From positions 124,001 through 188,000 of the forward strand of contig DHVR01000061.1 in assembly GCA_002412765.1 (NCBI GenBank): 64,000 nt of DNA, read 5' to 3'. Positions within the stretch are counted from its first letter, which is position 1. Every line of letters starts with the position of its first letter. The position numbers and the translations under genes are program-made. Shown one piece after another: positions 52,278 to 61,810 of this stretch. The notes under the pieces are model-generated. The model searched no databases and had not been told where the DNA came from. It saw only the letters and a list, made by a program, of their open reading frames with translations. The stretch comes from Leptolinea sp. UBA5203. GTDB taxonomy: Bacteria; Chloroflexota; Anaerolineae; Anaerolineales; Anaerolineaceae.

Positions 52278-55200
52278 ATGGAATCTAAGCTTAAATCATT
52301 AGAGTTGCACGGATATAAAACATTTGCCAATCGCATTCCGTTTGAATTTCCAGTTCCGATCACTGCGATCGTTGGTCCGAATGGATCTGGAAAATCAAAT
52401 ATTGCCGATTCTATTCGCTGGGTATTAGGGGAACAGTCCTACTCTACACTGCGCGGGCGAAAAACCGAGGACATGATTTTTACCGGATCAGAACAGCGCC
52501 CACGTGCCAGTATGGCTTCTGTTACGCTTACTTTCAATAATGGGGATGGCTGGCTGCCGATTGATTACGCGGAAGTTTCCATTACTCGCCGAGCCTACCG
52601 GGACGGCCAGAATGAATACATGCTCAACGGCCAAAAAGTCCGCTTGCGCGATATTTCCGAACTGTTGGCCAAATCCGGCCTGGCAGAGCGCACCTATACC
52701 ATGATCGGCCAGGGTGTGGTGGATGCCGCATTAGGACTCAAGCCTGAAGAACGCAGAAAATTTTTTGAAGAAGCCGCCGGTATTGGTTTGTACCGCTCTC
52801 GACGAGATGAATCTTTAAACCGCCTTGAATCCACCAGACGTGATCTGATTCGGGTGGAAGATATTCTCAATGAGCTGCTGCCCCGTTTGAAGAGCCTTGA
52901 GCGGCAGGCTAAAAAGGCCGAAGAGTATATTCATATTAAAGCAGATCTACAGGTTTATCTTCGCGATTGGTATGGCTATCACTGGCATCGAAAACAAAAA
53001 GAAATTCAAGAAGTCCGCGAAGTTTTGAAACACCAAGCCAAAAACCTTGAGTTAGAAAAATCAAAACAATTTTCGGTGGAAGAAGCCTATAATGCCCAAC
53101 GGGAAAAACTGAAAGAATTGAGAAATCAGCTCAATCAGTGGCATGCTGAGTCTGCGGGATTTCATCAGGAACGAGAAAAACTCAGCCGCAGCCTGGCGGT
53201 TTTGGAAGAACGAACCCGATCTTTGATCAATCAGCAGCAAAGTCTGGAAGCGGATTTAGTGCGTGCTGAAGAAGAGCAAAAGGTCACCAAAGAAAAGATC
53301 GATAACGCAGATCAGGATTACGAGCACCTGTGGCTGGAGTATCAGGATGCCAAACAGCAGGCAGAGAATTATCGAAAGCAATTTGATGCCTTGATAAGCC
53401 AACGCGATTCAGCAGACCGCGAAATGCGGGATGCCCGCAAAACCCTCGTACAAAATGAGACCCTGGAAGTTCAACTGAATGCCAGAATCAATGAGGTTCA
53501 ATCCAGGATTGATGCGTTGGCAGTTTCCAACCAACAAGCCAAAGCTGGATTGACTGGTGAACAACAAACCGTCACCCAATTGGAAAAAAGCCTGCTGGGC
53601 GTAGAGCAGCAGATTAAAGAGCAGGAAGCTATTCTCTCTGCCATCGATTCAGAGAAGAAATCCCACCAGCAGAATGTGGAAAAAATCGAGCAGGATCGAA
53701 AGCAGGCTGAAAAAGAAATCGCCTCCCTGGAAGCGGATCTGGCAAAGCTTACCGCCCAGTTGGATGTTTTGGAACAGGCGGAACAAAGCTTCAGTGGTTT
53801 AAATCAGGGTGCGCAATTTTTATTGCAATCGGCAAAGAAAGGCGATCTACCGGTTGCCTTGCAAGCCCTCAGCCATATTATGGAAGTTCCTGAAAAGGTA
53901 GAACTGGCTGTAGCTGCAGTTTTAGGCGAGACGGTAGATGGCATCCTGATCGAAGAACCCGCACGATTGGATGCGATTTTGAGTTTGCTTTCCAGCGGGC
54001 AAAATGGCAAGGCAGTTCTATTGCTGCCGATGACATCCAGCGGCAAAAAGAAAACACTGACTCAGAAACCCGGTGTAATAGGTTGGCTGATTGATCAGAT
54101 TACCATCCCTCAATCTTACCGTTCGCGTGTTGAGCAGGTCTTGGGCAATGTTATTCTGGTTGAAAATCGAGAGATAGCGCAGCAGCAATTATCCGCTCTG
54201 GCGGCTGATGAAGTCCTGGTCACGCTTGCCGGTGAGGTATTTACTCCGAAAGGTTTGGTAATTGCTGGTAAGGACGGTAAAGCCCATACCATTGGCCGTA
54301 CCCGCAAAAAGAATGAACTTCAGGATAAAAAGAAAGAGATGCAGGGGCTGGTTAAGAAAAGCCAGATAACGCTTGCTTCTTTACAATCGGAACAGGAAAA
54401 AAGAATTACAGAAGCCAAAACTATTCAAGTCCGTTTCGATGAAGCGGCTGGCAAGGTTCAGCAATTTAAGACCACCATTCAGGATGTAAAAATCCAGCTT
54501 GAAAAAGCCCGACAACGCCTGGAATGGCAGCAAAAGCAAATTCAACAGAGCACCACTCAGTTGGAGGAAGCCAAAAAAGGCATTGAATCCTCCCAAACTC
54601 AGTTAGCCAAAGTACAGAGTGAAATAGGTCAGTACCGCACCATTGTCAGAGAAAAAAGCCAGCTTTTGCGAGAATTGACCGTGGATGAGCTGCAAGCCCA
54701 GATGAATCACTGGACGACCAATGCGGCTGTTGCCGAGCGGGTTGCGCGGGATGCAAAGAATCGAAAAGTCGAGGTAGAACAACGCTTTCAAGATTCCATC
54801 CGGCGGATTAAGGATTACGAAGTTCGCCTGGATGAGGTTCAAGGTATGCTGGAAGCCTTGCAGGATGAACAACTAACTTATCGCAATCAGGAAGTTGGAT
54901 TGAATCAATCCATTGAGACCTTGAAACAAAAAATAGATCCATCCGAGTCAATTTTACAGCAGATTGAAGGCGAGAATACTGCGTACCAGGACAAATTTAC
55001 TACTGTTCAGCAGACAGTTTCCATGGCGGAACGACATTTTACTCAGGCGCAATTGGAATTAACCCGTCAGAAAGACGGGCTGGAATCCCTGCGCCGAAAA
55101 ATTGAAGATGACTTTGGCCTGGTGAATTTTGAATATCAACCGGATGTTTCTGGACCTACGCCGCTGCCTTTTGGGGAAATTGTTGAACAATTGCCCATGC

Positions 55201-55877
55201 TGACGGAATTGGGACCTGAATTGGAAGAGAATATCAACAAAATGCGCGGTATGCTGCGCCGGTTGGGTGCAGTCAACCCCGAAGCCATGACTGAGTTTGA
55301 TTCCATCCAGGAACGCTATGATTTTCTCTCCCAACAAGTGGAGGATCTGCAAAAGGCGGATGCTGACTTAAGAGAAGTCGTCGCGGAATTGGATGAATTG
55401 ATGGTAAAAGAGTTCAAGAAAACCTTTGATGCGGTCGCCATTGAGTTTCGCCAGATCTTTACCAAGTTATTTGGAGGTGGCTCCGCGAAACTGATTTTAT
55501 TGGATGAAAATGATACCGAATCCGGCGTGGACATCGAAGCCAGATTGCCCGGCCGACGGGAACAAGGGCTTTCGCTGCTTTCGGGTGGTGAACGCAGTCT
55601 CACCGCGGTGGCGCTGGTCTTTTCCTTATTGAAAATATCCCCGCCGCCGTTCTGTGTTCTAGATGAAGTGGACGCCGCACTTGACGAGGCCAATGTTGGC
55701 CGTTTTTGCGATCTGCTCAAGGAACTGAGTGAGAAAACACAGTTTATTGTGATTACCCATAACCGTAACACCGTTCAGACGTCGGATGTGATTTACGGCG
55801 TTACCATGGGCCGCGATTCTGCAAGTCAGGTCATCAGCTTGAAGCTGGACGAAGTCACTGAAGATATGGTGAAGTAG
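52278..55877 (+). CDS. smc: Chromosome segregation ATPase SMC
   Basis: A 1199-residue SMC protein. The N-terminal P-loop GPNGSGKSNIADSIRWVLG starts at residue 33. Long coiled coils flank a hinge at about 520-680 (LPVALQALSHIMEVPEKVELAVAAVLG as core, in part). The C-terminal head has the ABC signature LSGGERS, Walker B VLDEVDAALDEANV and the switch THNRNT. It forms condensin with ScpA, encoded 2 kb upstream on the opposite strand, and ScpB, not seen here. Length is normal. Confidence 0.96.
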   Translation: MESKLKSLELHGYKTFANRIPFEFPVPITAIVGPNGSGKSNIADSIRWVLGEQSYSTLRGRKTEDMIFTGSEQRPRASMASVTLTFNNGDGWLPIDYAEVSITRRAYRDGQNEYMLNGQKVRLRDISELLAKSGLAERTYTMIGQGVVDAALGLKPEERRKFFEEAAGIGLYRSRRDESLNRLESTRRDLIRVEDILNELLPRLKSLERQAKKAEEYIHIKADLQVYLRDWYGYHWHRKQKEIQEVREVLKHQAKNLELEKSKQFSVEEAYNAQREKLKELRNQLNQWHAESAGFHQEREKLSRSLAVLEERTRSLINQQQSLEADLVRAEEEQKVTKEKIDNADQDYEHLWLEYQDAKQQAENYRKQFDALISQRDSADREMRDARKTLVQNETLEVQLNARINEVQSRIDALAVSNQQAKAGLTGEQQTVTQLEKSLLGVEQQIKEQEAILSAIDSEKKSHQQNVEKIEQDRKQAEKEIASLEADLAKLTAQLDVLEQAEQSFSGLNQGAQFLLQSAKKGDLPVALQALSHIMEVPEKVELAVAAVLGETVDGILIEEPARLDAILSLLSSGQNGKAVLLLPMTSSGKKKTLTQKPGVIGWLIDQITIPQSYRSRVEQVLGNVILVENREIAQQQLSALAADEVLVTLAGEVFTPKGLVIAGKDGKAHTIGRTRKKNELQDKKKEMQGLVKKSQITLASLQSEQEKRITEAKTIQVRFDEAAGKVQQFKTTIQDVKIQLEKARQRLEWQQKQIQQSTTQLEEAKKGIESSQTQLAKVQSEIGQYRTIVREKSQLLRELTVDELQAQMNHWTTNAAVAERVARDAKNRKVEVEQRFQDSIRRIKDYEVRLDEVQGMLEALQDEQLTYRNQEVGLNQSIETLKQKIDPSESILQQIEGENTAYQDKFTTVQQTVSMAERHFTQAQLELTRQKDGLESLRRKIEDDFGLVNFEYQPDVSGPTPLPFGEIVEQLPMLTELGPELEENINKMRGMLRRLGAVNPEAMTEFDSIQERYDFLSQQVEDLQKADADLREVVAELDELMVKEFKKTFDAVAIEFRQIFTKLFGGGSAKLILLDENDTESGVDIEARLPGRREQGLSLLSGGERSLTAVALVFSLLKISPPPFCVLDEVDAALDEANVGRFCDLLKELSEKTQFIVITHNRNTVQTSDVIYGVTMGRDSASQVISLKLDEVTEDMVK

Positions 55878-55970
55878 CAAATTTGCATGTCATAATCGGA
55901 AGGGCGACAGGCCGTGTTGATCCTACAAGTATTACTTAATGAAAATTGTAGAGATTTGGATAGCACCATC

Positions 55971-56009
55971 CAAAAAAAAAGACGGAAGAATTTCTCCCGT
56001 CATTTTTTT
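55971..56009. terminator. Bidirectional terminator between smc and the foldase gene
   Basis: GACGGAAGAA and TTTCTCCCGTC (55981-56001) form a stem with one internal mismatch. An A run precedes it and a T run follows it, so each strand reads stem plus T run. Confidence 0.8.
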
Positions 56010-56025
56010 GTTTATTAATGTCTGA

Positions 56026-57369
56026 TTAATACATCAATTGCAGGATGGATGCAGGAATTTCATCTTGTGAAATGATGATTTCCGTAGGAACATTCGCCTG
56101 CCAGATATCATTCGTTTTAATGGTTGCAGTTTCTTTAATACCTGTCAGCCAGTAGTTGTATGCTGTGGTGAGAATACTGGTGTATTGTTTTTCACTAACG
56201 GAGCGCTGATCTTCCCCCAATTTTTGAATGATATGGAAGCCAAATTTGGTCTCAATCGGTTGACTGATTTCGCCAACGGCCAAATTATTAAAGACGGCTG
56301 TCTCAAATTCTTGAACCATGGTATTGCGGGGGAACCAGCCTAAATCGCCGCCGGTGGTGTTATTGCCGGTATCAATGGAAGCTTCCGCTGCAAGGGCTGC
56401 GAAATCTTCTTTGCCTGTGGTCAAGCGCTGGTAGAGGATATCAGCAACGGTTTTATCTGCCACTAAAATATGACGTGCCCAGACCTGATCCTGAACGGGA
56501 GTGATATCTTTCGTAACTTCAGCTTGCACTTTTGATTTTAGAATCTCTAAGCGAACCAGGTTGCGGAAGAATTTTTCACTGATATTGTATTCCCCAAGTG
56601 TGGTCATATAGTTACTATATTCTGTCTTAAACCCTTCCAATGTGTAAGCAGTGGGAGTGGGTAAGGGTGTGGAGACTTCGGTGGGTTCACTCACGGCTGT
56701 GGGTTCAACTACAAGTGTGGCTTCTGCCGTTGGGGTAGCGGGCTGTTCAGCCAGCGTTGGCTTCAGGGTGGGGATGGGTGTGACAGTAATCAGAGCTAAT
56801 TGTTCTTTGCTCATGGGTTGAGTTGGAATCATTGTAGGGAATGGGGTGGCTGTGGGTGCATTCTCAACGTTGTAAGCAAAAATCTCTTCAATCTTCTTAT
56901 TGATTTCATCTTCTGAAACGGTGATGCCCATTTCCTTGGCTTGTTGATCGAGAATAGCATTATCAACCAGCACATCAACAATTTGCTTACCAAAGGTAAG
57001 CGCATTTTTCGGATTCAGATCGTTGATGATCTGAATCATGTTTGAGGCGAAGGATTGAGCAACGGAGGGATCTTCCCCTAAAATCTGAAAGATATAATTG
57101 TTATAGTTATACTGTTCTTTCATCTGATAGCGGGAATACATAGCCATTTCTTTAAAATCATTGAGGGAAATTTTTTGGCTGTTCACTGTGGTTACTGTTT
57201 TGTTATTCAGAAAAACAACCTGATCCAGGACGCCGTAAAGAATCACGCTTAATGCAAGGGCAGCGATGATGATCGTGCCAATGATTAATTTTTTCTTTTG
57301 ATCCATTTCTTTTTGGCTTCTGGCGACGTACTTTTGTGAAACATGTTTGGTTTCTTCAATCTTTGCCAT
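56026..57369 (-). CDS. Membrane-anchored parvulin-type peptidyl-prolyl isomerase (SurA/PrsA-like)
   Basis: A 447-residue protein with one transmembrane helix at about residues 28-48, so the body is extracytoplasmic. A SurA_N-like helical region (~60-165) is interrupted by a ~70-residue Thr/Pro-rich linker (PTATPFPTMIPTQ, TPTAEATLVVEPTA). The PpiC domain (~300-410) has WARHILV, GGDLGWFPRNTMVQEFE and KFGFHIIQKL. ATG 57369 is preferred to 57402 because GAGGAA lies just ahead of it. It closes the rpsF-ssb-rpsR gene string. It likely folds exported proteins. Confidence 0.88.
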   Translation of the reverse strand: MAKIEETKHVSQKYVARSQKEMDQKKKLIIGTIIIAALALSVILYGVLDQVVFLNNKTVTTVNSQKISLNDFKEMAMYSRYQMKEQYNYNNYIFQILGEDPSVAQSFASNMIQIINDLNPKNALTFGKQIVDVLVDNAILDQQAKEMGITVSEDEINKKIEEIFAYNVENAPTATPFPTMIPTQPMSKEQLALITVTPIPTLKPTLAEQPATPTAEATLVVEPTAVSEPTEVSTPLPTPTAYTLEGFKTEYSNYMTTLGEYNISEKFFRNLVRLEILKSKVQAEVTKDITPVQDQVWARHILVADKTVADILYQRLTTGKEDFAALAAEASIDTGNNTTGGDLGWFPRNTMVQEFETAVFNNLAVGEISQPIETKFGFHIIQKLGEDQRSVSEKQYTSILTTAYNYWLTGIKETATIKTNDIWQANVPTEIIISQDEIPASILQLMY

Positions 57370-57445
57370 TGATGATTCCTCGTGGTTATGAGAAAAAGGC
57401 ATGGAGCTTTAATTCTCCATGCCTTATGAATTTATATCCCGGTTC

Positions 57446-57739
57446 TTATTGATGTCTGAGGGCGTCGCCCAAAGATTCACCCGTGAAAGGTAACAAAGCA
57501 ACTTGCCGTGAACGTTTGATGGCGGAAGCAAGAGCACGTTGGTGGCGGGCACATGTTCCTGTCTGGCGACGAGGGCGAATTTTGCCATCTTCCGTCACAT
57601 AGCGGCGCAGCATGTCAACCTCTTTATAGTTGATCACAATATTCTTGTCAGAACAGAATGCGCATATTTTTGGTCTTGAGACGAACCGTCGAGCGCTGAA
57701 GGGTCGTTTCCCCATATCATTTTCGTAATTATCACTCAT
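57446..57739 (-). CDS. rpsR: 30S ribosomal protein S18
   Basis: A 97-residue S18. It shows the Cys-containing type: KICAFCSDKN and GTCARHQR, which can form a zinc site, with the conserved INYKEVDMLRRYVTEDGKIRPRR core split around them. The GTG at 57757 is open in frame but includes the ribosome binding site GGAG for ATG 57739, which is therefore the start. The N-terminus before SARRFVSRP is extended. It is in the classic rpsF-ssb-rpsR order. Confidence 0.96.
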   Translation of the reverse strand: MSDNYENDMGKRPFSARRFVSRPKICAFCSDKNIVINYKEVDMLRRYVTEDGKIRPRRQTGTCARHQRALASAIKRSRQVALLPFTGESLGDALRHQ

Positions 57740-57757
57740 CTTTAACTCCGTATCCAC

Positions 57758-58156
57758 TTACATGGAATAATCTGTATCTTCTTCATCAGTTTGAAATGCA
57801 TCAAATTGTTGAGTTGCATCGCGACGGTTACCGAGAATCATCATTTCATTTGCGACAATCTCAACAGAAGTATGTTTGACGTTGTCAGTATCTTCCCAAC
57901 GGCGAGTTTGCAAACGGCCTTCGATGTATACTTGTTGTCCCTTTGTCAAGTGCTGCTTACATATCTCAGCAAGTGCACCCCAGGTGACAATATTAAACCA
58001 TTCGGTTTCCGTATGCTTTTCGCCATCGTTAGAATTCCAGTTACGGCTAGTTGCGACAGAAAAGGTAGTAACCGGTCGACCCGATGGCGTATACCGCATT
58101 TCTGGGTCACGCCCGAGGTTACCAATGATCATTACTTTGTTCAACCCTCGACTCAT
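57758..58156 (-). CDS. ssb: Single-stranded DNA-binding protein
   Basis: A 132-residue SSB with one OB fold: GLNKVMIIGNLGRDPEMRYTPSG, TEWFNIVTWG and GQQVYIEGRLQTRRW. The C-terminal tail is short and acidic but ends DEEDTDYSM and lacks the usual IPF tip that docks partner proteins. GGAGAG precedes the ATG. It lies between rpsF and rpsR and downstream of recJ, a known SSB partner. Confidence 0.96.
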   Translation of the reverse strand: MSRGLNKVMIIGNLGRDPEMRYTPSGRPVTTFSVATSRNWNSNDGEKHTETEWFNIVTWGALAEICKQHLTKGQQVYIEGRLQTRRWEDTDNVKHTSVEIVANEMMILGNRRDATQQFDAFQTDEEDTDYSM

Positions 58157-58201
58157 ATCACTCTCCTAACCACGTCAAACAGTAAAGAGACTTATTGCAA
58201 T

Positions 58202-58486
58202 TTATTCGATTACTGAGATCATACTGCGCATTACAGGTTCAAGAAACCGCAGGTTATTAGCCAAAGCGGTTGTCGCAGCGGGGGGCATAGTACAAGTGAG
58301 CATATAATAATTGCCTTCACGTTGTTTCTTTATTTCGTAAGCCATGCGTTTTTTACCCCACGCATCAGTTTTATCAACTGTTCCACCAGCTGCAGTTACC
58401 CAACCATTCATTTTTTCAAGAGTTTCAGTTACAACACTCTCTTCCAAATCTGGGTGGATAATAACAATAATTTCATATGTACGCAT
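58202..58486 (-). CDS. rpsF: 30S ribosomal protein S6
   Basis: A 94-residue S6: MRTYEIIVIIHPDLEE, KKRMAYEIKKQREGNYY and a C-terminal strand with LRFLEPVMRSMI. The frame is open to 58606, but AGGAGG lies 8-9 nt before the ATG at 58486, which also matches the family N-terminus. It is the first gene of the ribosomal/SSB operon; ssb follows after 45 nt. The ~160-nt leader between recJ and rpsF probably contains its promoter, which I could not define. Confidence 0.96.
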   Translation of the reverse strand: MRTYEIIVIIHPDLEESVVTETLEKMNGWVTAAGGTVDKTDAWGKKRMAYEIKKQREGNYYMLTCTMPPAATTALANNLRFLEPVMRSMISVIE

Positions 58487-58649
58487 AAAGGGATCCTCCT
58501 TCCCATGGGATTGCATTTGTGCTTTCAATGTATAAAAGCCAAATGCGGAAAGGCAGCTTTTTAAATTTGCTGCATTTACTTCGACAAGTTTAACACATTG
58601 ACCCATTAATGACTAGGTTTGTCTAACAATTGTGTTAATAATTGAATTG

Positions 58650-60971
58650 CTATTTCTCCAGAATTGCTTTTGTTAATATTTCCAGAGGGATATTTGAGAA
58701 ATAGCAACGTCTGGATCTGGTTTCTGCTAAATGTGCTTCAATTTCTTTACGAATGACAATCATTTCCCCTTTCTTTTCAATGCCAGGTGTTGTGATTTGG
58801 ATTCCATCCATGGTTTCATCTAGAATATCAATGACTCCTGTAGCTTGAAAATATTTGAAGATGGTTTTGATTGTCGCAGGTGGTTGAGCACACTTTTCTT
58901 CTATAGTCCTATAGGGTATCCAACCCTCCTTGTTTTGTAGCGCATATTTTATAATGCCTGCAAAATAGTTTATCAGTGGTTCAAATGTATCCATTTGAAC
59001 CGGCAAGGTGAGTAAGTAGAGTTCAGTTGGGTTGACAATATAAAGTAGCTGACGGAATTGAGCAATGCTACAAGGTGTAGAACCCAGGATTAGTTTGTTT
59101 GAAGACCGAAGTGAACTACGCGCATGGCTGAATGCTTCAAGAGCTGGAATTCCTTCACTCCATACCTGTCCATCCATCTGTTTTATAAATTCCATGATCT
59201 CCTGATGGGATTTATATTTTCCACGCAGATCGATGAATGTTATTTCTTTCGCTTTTGTTTTACTTTGTGATTCCGGATGCAAGCGTAAATCCATTAAGGT
59301 GCATTGCACTTCGATCTTGCCCCGAAAACTTGCCACCTTGGCTTGATAAAGGATGTCCAGGTCTTGCTCCATCGGCAATTGGGCTGCATCGCCATTCCAC
59401 CAGAGTACTGGTAAAACAGTACCTGCTTTGTCCTGGCAGATCAGTTTAAGATGCTGCTTTTCACTGGAAAGGCGGATGATTTTTTCTATACGGATGCTGC
59501 TGGTAAGGAATAATGGGGCTGGGTTTGAGGGTCCGAAGGGGGAAAAGGGTTCGATTTTTTCCAAAACCGGTACCGAAAAATCCGCAAAAGAGGCTAGACA
59601 GGTGATTTTTGAATAAAACACCATATCCTGTCCGAATGTATTTTGCTGGATGAATTCAGATATGCCTTTACGAAATTGTGGCAGGCGGTCTGTTGGCAGG
59701 GACAGGCCAGCCGCCATGGCATGGCCGCCGTATCCATTAAGCAGGTTTGCCTGTGAGGCAATCGCCTCAGTGATATTGATGCCTTCGACCGAGCGGGCGG
59801 ATCCGCGGGCAGTTCCATTTTCCGGAGCAGTCAATACAATGGCTGGCTTGTGATAGCGCTCCGTCAATTGGCTGGCAACCAGCCCGTTGATCCCACCTGG
59901 CCAGGCCGGATGATGCAGAATCAGCACCGGTTCACGTAAGCGGGCTGGCTCGCGTTGTAATTCCTCACTTGCCGCTCTGAAAATGGAATCGCAGATTTGT
60001 TTGCGTTTTTCGTTCAGTCCATCCAGGCGATTGGTCATGATGCTAATTTCCGTGGCGTCTGCGCTTAAGAAAAAGGTCACCATCGGATTCGGATCATCCA
60101 GACGCCCCACTGCGTTCATCCTCGGGGCTATTTGAAAAGAAATATGTTCTTCCTGGAAGGAGGAGATGGGTATATCGGCTTTTAGAAGCAGTTCTTTCAG
60201 GGCGGGTCGTGGATTCTCCCGAATGATTGCTAGTCCTTTACGCACGATGCGCCGGTTCTCCAGGGACAATGGCACCAGGTCCGCTACGGTTCCAATGGCG
60301 GCCAGATCGATAAACATGTCTTTTTTCTCAGGCACACCAGCAGATATACACAAAGCTTCGATAAATTTGTAAGCGCAGCCCGCACCGCAAAGATCGTGCA
60401 GGGCGTGTTCTGCGGGTAATAGCTGCCCGGAGATGACGGCCAGGGCTCCAGGCAGTCTGGTATCAGGTGTATGATGATCGGTGATGATCATATCCACACC
60501 GGCAGCGTTACAGGCCGCCACGGCTTCAAATTCCCTGATGCCGGTGTCACAAGTGATGAGCAGGTTGATTTGTTGGTCGAGCAGAATATTCAAATTAAGA
60601 AGATTGATGCCATGGGACTCCGGTCCGCGTACTGGGATGTGATAAATCACTTCGGCACCAAGCTCACGCAAGCCTCCCACTAAAATAGTGGTGGAAGTCT
60701 GACCATCCACATCAAAGTCACCCCAAACGGCAATTTTTTCCTTTTTCTGAATCGCGCGTAAAACCCTGTCTACACCCAGATGAATGTTGGGCAAGTCATA
60801 GGGGGAGGTTGATTGCTGCAAACTTATGAGATAGTCTTCCAATTGATTGGCGGTTTGAATGTTGTAATGGGCATAGATAGCGGCCACCAATCGATCCCCA
60901 TCGGCGAGTGCCAAGAGCTCTTCCGGTAGTTTCTTCTCATCGGGAAGCCGCCATTCTGTAATGGGGAACAT
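58650..60971 (-). CDS. recJ: Single-stranded-DNA-specific exonuclease RecJ
   Basis: A 773-residue 5'-3' exonuclease. The DHH domain has the metal-binding VWGDFDVDGQTS (near 82-93), CDTGI and ITDHHTPD (near 163-170). The DHHA1 domain has PGGINGLVASQL and GYGGHAMAAG. The OB-like domain follows. The last ~170 residues are an extra region that includes a winged-helix-like segment (IPYRTIEEKCAQPPATIKTIFKYF), longer than E. coli RecJ. Its ATG shares one base with the stop of the upstream nuclease gene, so translation is coupled. SSB is encoded downstream. Confidence 0.95.
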   Translation of the reverse strand: MFPITEWRLPDEKKLPEELLALADGDRLVAAIYAHYNIQTANQLEDYLISLQQSTSPYDLPNIHLGVDRVLRAIQKKEKIAVWGDFDVDGQTSTTILVGGLRELGAEVIYHIPVRGPESHGINLLNLNILLDQQINLLITCDTGIREFEAVAACNAAGVDMIITDHHTPDTRLPGALAVISGQLLPAEHALHDLCGAGCAYKFIEALCISAGVPEKKDMFIDLAAIGTVADLVPLSLENRRIVRKGLAIIRENPRPALKELLLKADIPISSFQEEHISFQIAPRMNAVGRLDDPNPMVTFFLSADATEISIMTNRLDGLNEKRKQICDSIFRAASEELQREPARLREPVLILHHPAWPGGINGLVASQLTERYHKPAIVLTAPENGTARGSARSVEGINITEAIASQANLLNGYGGHAMAAGLSLPTDRLPQFRKGISEFIQQNTFGQDMVFYSKITCLASFADFSVPVLEKIEPFSPFGPSNPAPLFLTSSIRIEKIIRLSSEKQHLKLICQDKAGTVLPVLWWNGDAAQLPMEQDLDILYQAKVASFRGKIEVQCTLMDLRLHPESQSKTKAKEITFIDLRGKYKSHQEIMEFIKQMDGQVWSEGIPALEAFSHARSSLRSSNKLILGSTPCSIAQFRQLLYIVNPTELYLLTLPVQMDTFEPLINYFAGIIKYALQNKEGWIPYRTIEEKCAQPPATIKTIFKYFQATGVIDILDETMDGIQITTPGIEKKGEMIVIRKEIEAHLAETRSRRCYFSNIPLEILTKAILEK

Positions 60972-61810
60972 TAGAAGGCGATCTCCTGAATTTGATCCAA
61001 ATCCAGATCATATAAGAAATTATCTTGAGAATCAAGGTCATTCTCTGCATCCATTTGGCGGTTGAATTCGCCCGCGCTGGTTCCTCGTCCGCATAAGGAA
61101 CGGTAGACGCAATACTGGCAAGTTTTGGCATCCTGGGTCAGGGCAAACTTGCCAGGTTCTTTATCCACAATTTCCTGCATCAAGGTCGTCAAGACTTGTT
61201 CATTTTCCTGATGCTGCGCTTGACTATAACTCAGGCGGATTTCCTGGCTCGGGAATTCAGGATACCAGTAGGTCATGCTGATTTGGTCGGGTTGGATGGG
61301 CTGGTTTGGATGGATGGATGATCCATTGGCTGCCAGCATAAACATGTACAATCGGGTTTGTATCTTTTTTGCCAGACTTTGGGCTTTGGGTTGGTAAAAA
61401 CCTGTTTTCCAGTCGTAAATAAGACATTGGTCATCCTGCAGACGGATGGCATCCAGTTTGGCCAGCACGGGAAAGCCGCCGATAAATCCGGCAAGGGTAT
61501 ATTCAAAGCCAACAAACGAGGCTTTCTCTGTTTCTGGAAAGGCGGCGAGAAAATTTAGCCACCATTGCATTAAATTAGGTTCATTGATCAGGTTGGTGAT
61601 CAGCTCCGTGGGGACACCCAGGAAATATTGCTGAATGTACTGGTGAAACAAAGCGCCATTGCGCATATGGGTTTCCTGCTCCTGCACCGGTTGGGAAGGT
61701 AAAGCCGGCCAAAGCAATTGCTGAATGGCTTTCAATTCAAAACGGCGCTCACAGGCCAGGTAGTCCTGTAAATTGCTGGCGGTAAAGTGAAAATTCTCAG
61801 GCAGAATCAT
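60971..61810 (-). CDS. RecB/AddB-type PD-(D/E)XK nuclease with Fe-S cluster motif
   Basis: A 279-residue stand-alone nuclease of the PDDEXK_1 family. Active-site residues appear in order: His56 (GALFHQYIQ), Asp120 (LAKLDAI), Asp133 and Lys135 (YDWKTG) and Gln151/Tyr155 (QTRLY). Four Cys, C20 and C231-x2-C234-x5-C240, match the split 4Fe-4S site of AddB/Cas4-type nucleases. The ATG at 61810 has AAGGAG just upstream and overlaps the end of the helicase gene by 14 nt; the longer frame to 61870 would start well inside it. It probably works with the UvrD-like helicase on DNA ends. Confidence 0.88.
   Translation of the reverse strand: MILPENFHFTASNLQDYLACERRFELKAIQQLLWPALPSQPVQEQETHMRNGALFHQYIQQYFLGVPTELITNLINEPNLMQWWLNFLAAFPETEKASFVGFEYTLAGFIGGFPVLAKLDAIRLQDDQCLIYDWKTGFYQPKAQSLAKKIQTRLYMFMLAANGSSIHPNQPIQPDQISMTYWYPEFPSQEIRLSYSQAQHQENEQVLTTLMQEIVDKEPGKFALTQDAKTCQYCVYRSLCGRGTSAGEFNRQMDAENDLDSQDNFLYDLDLDQIQEIAF

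Noticed and set aside
58487..58649. Known S6:S18-binding leader RNA before rpsF
   Set aside because: Some short hairpins (GCAGC with GCTGC) exist, but the defining motif could not be placed with confidence by eye.
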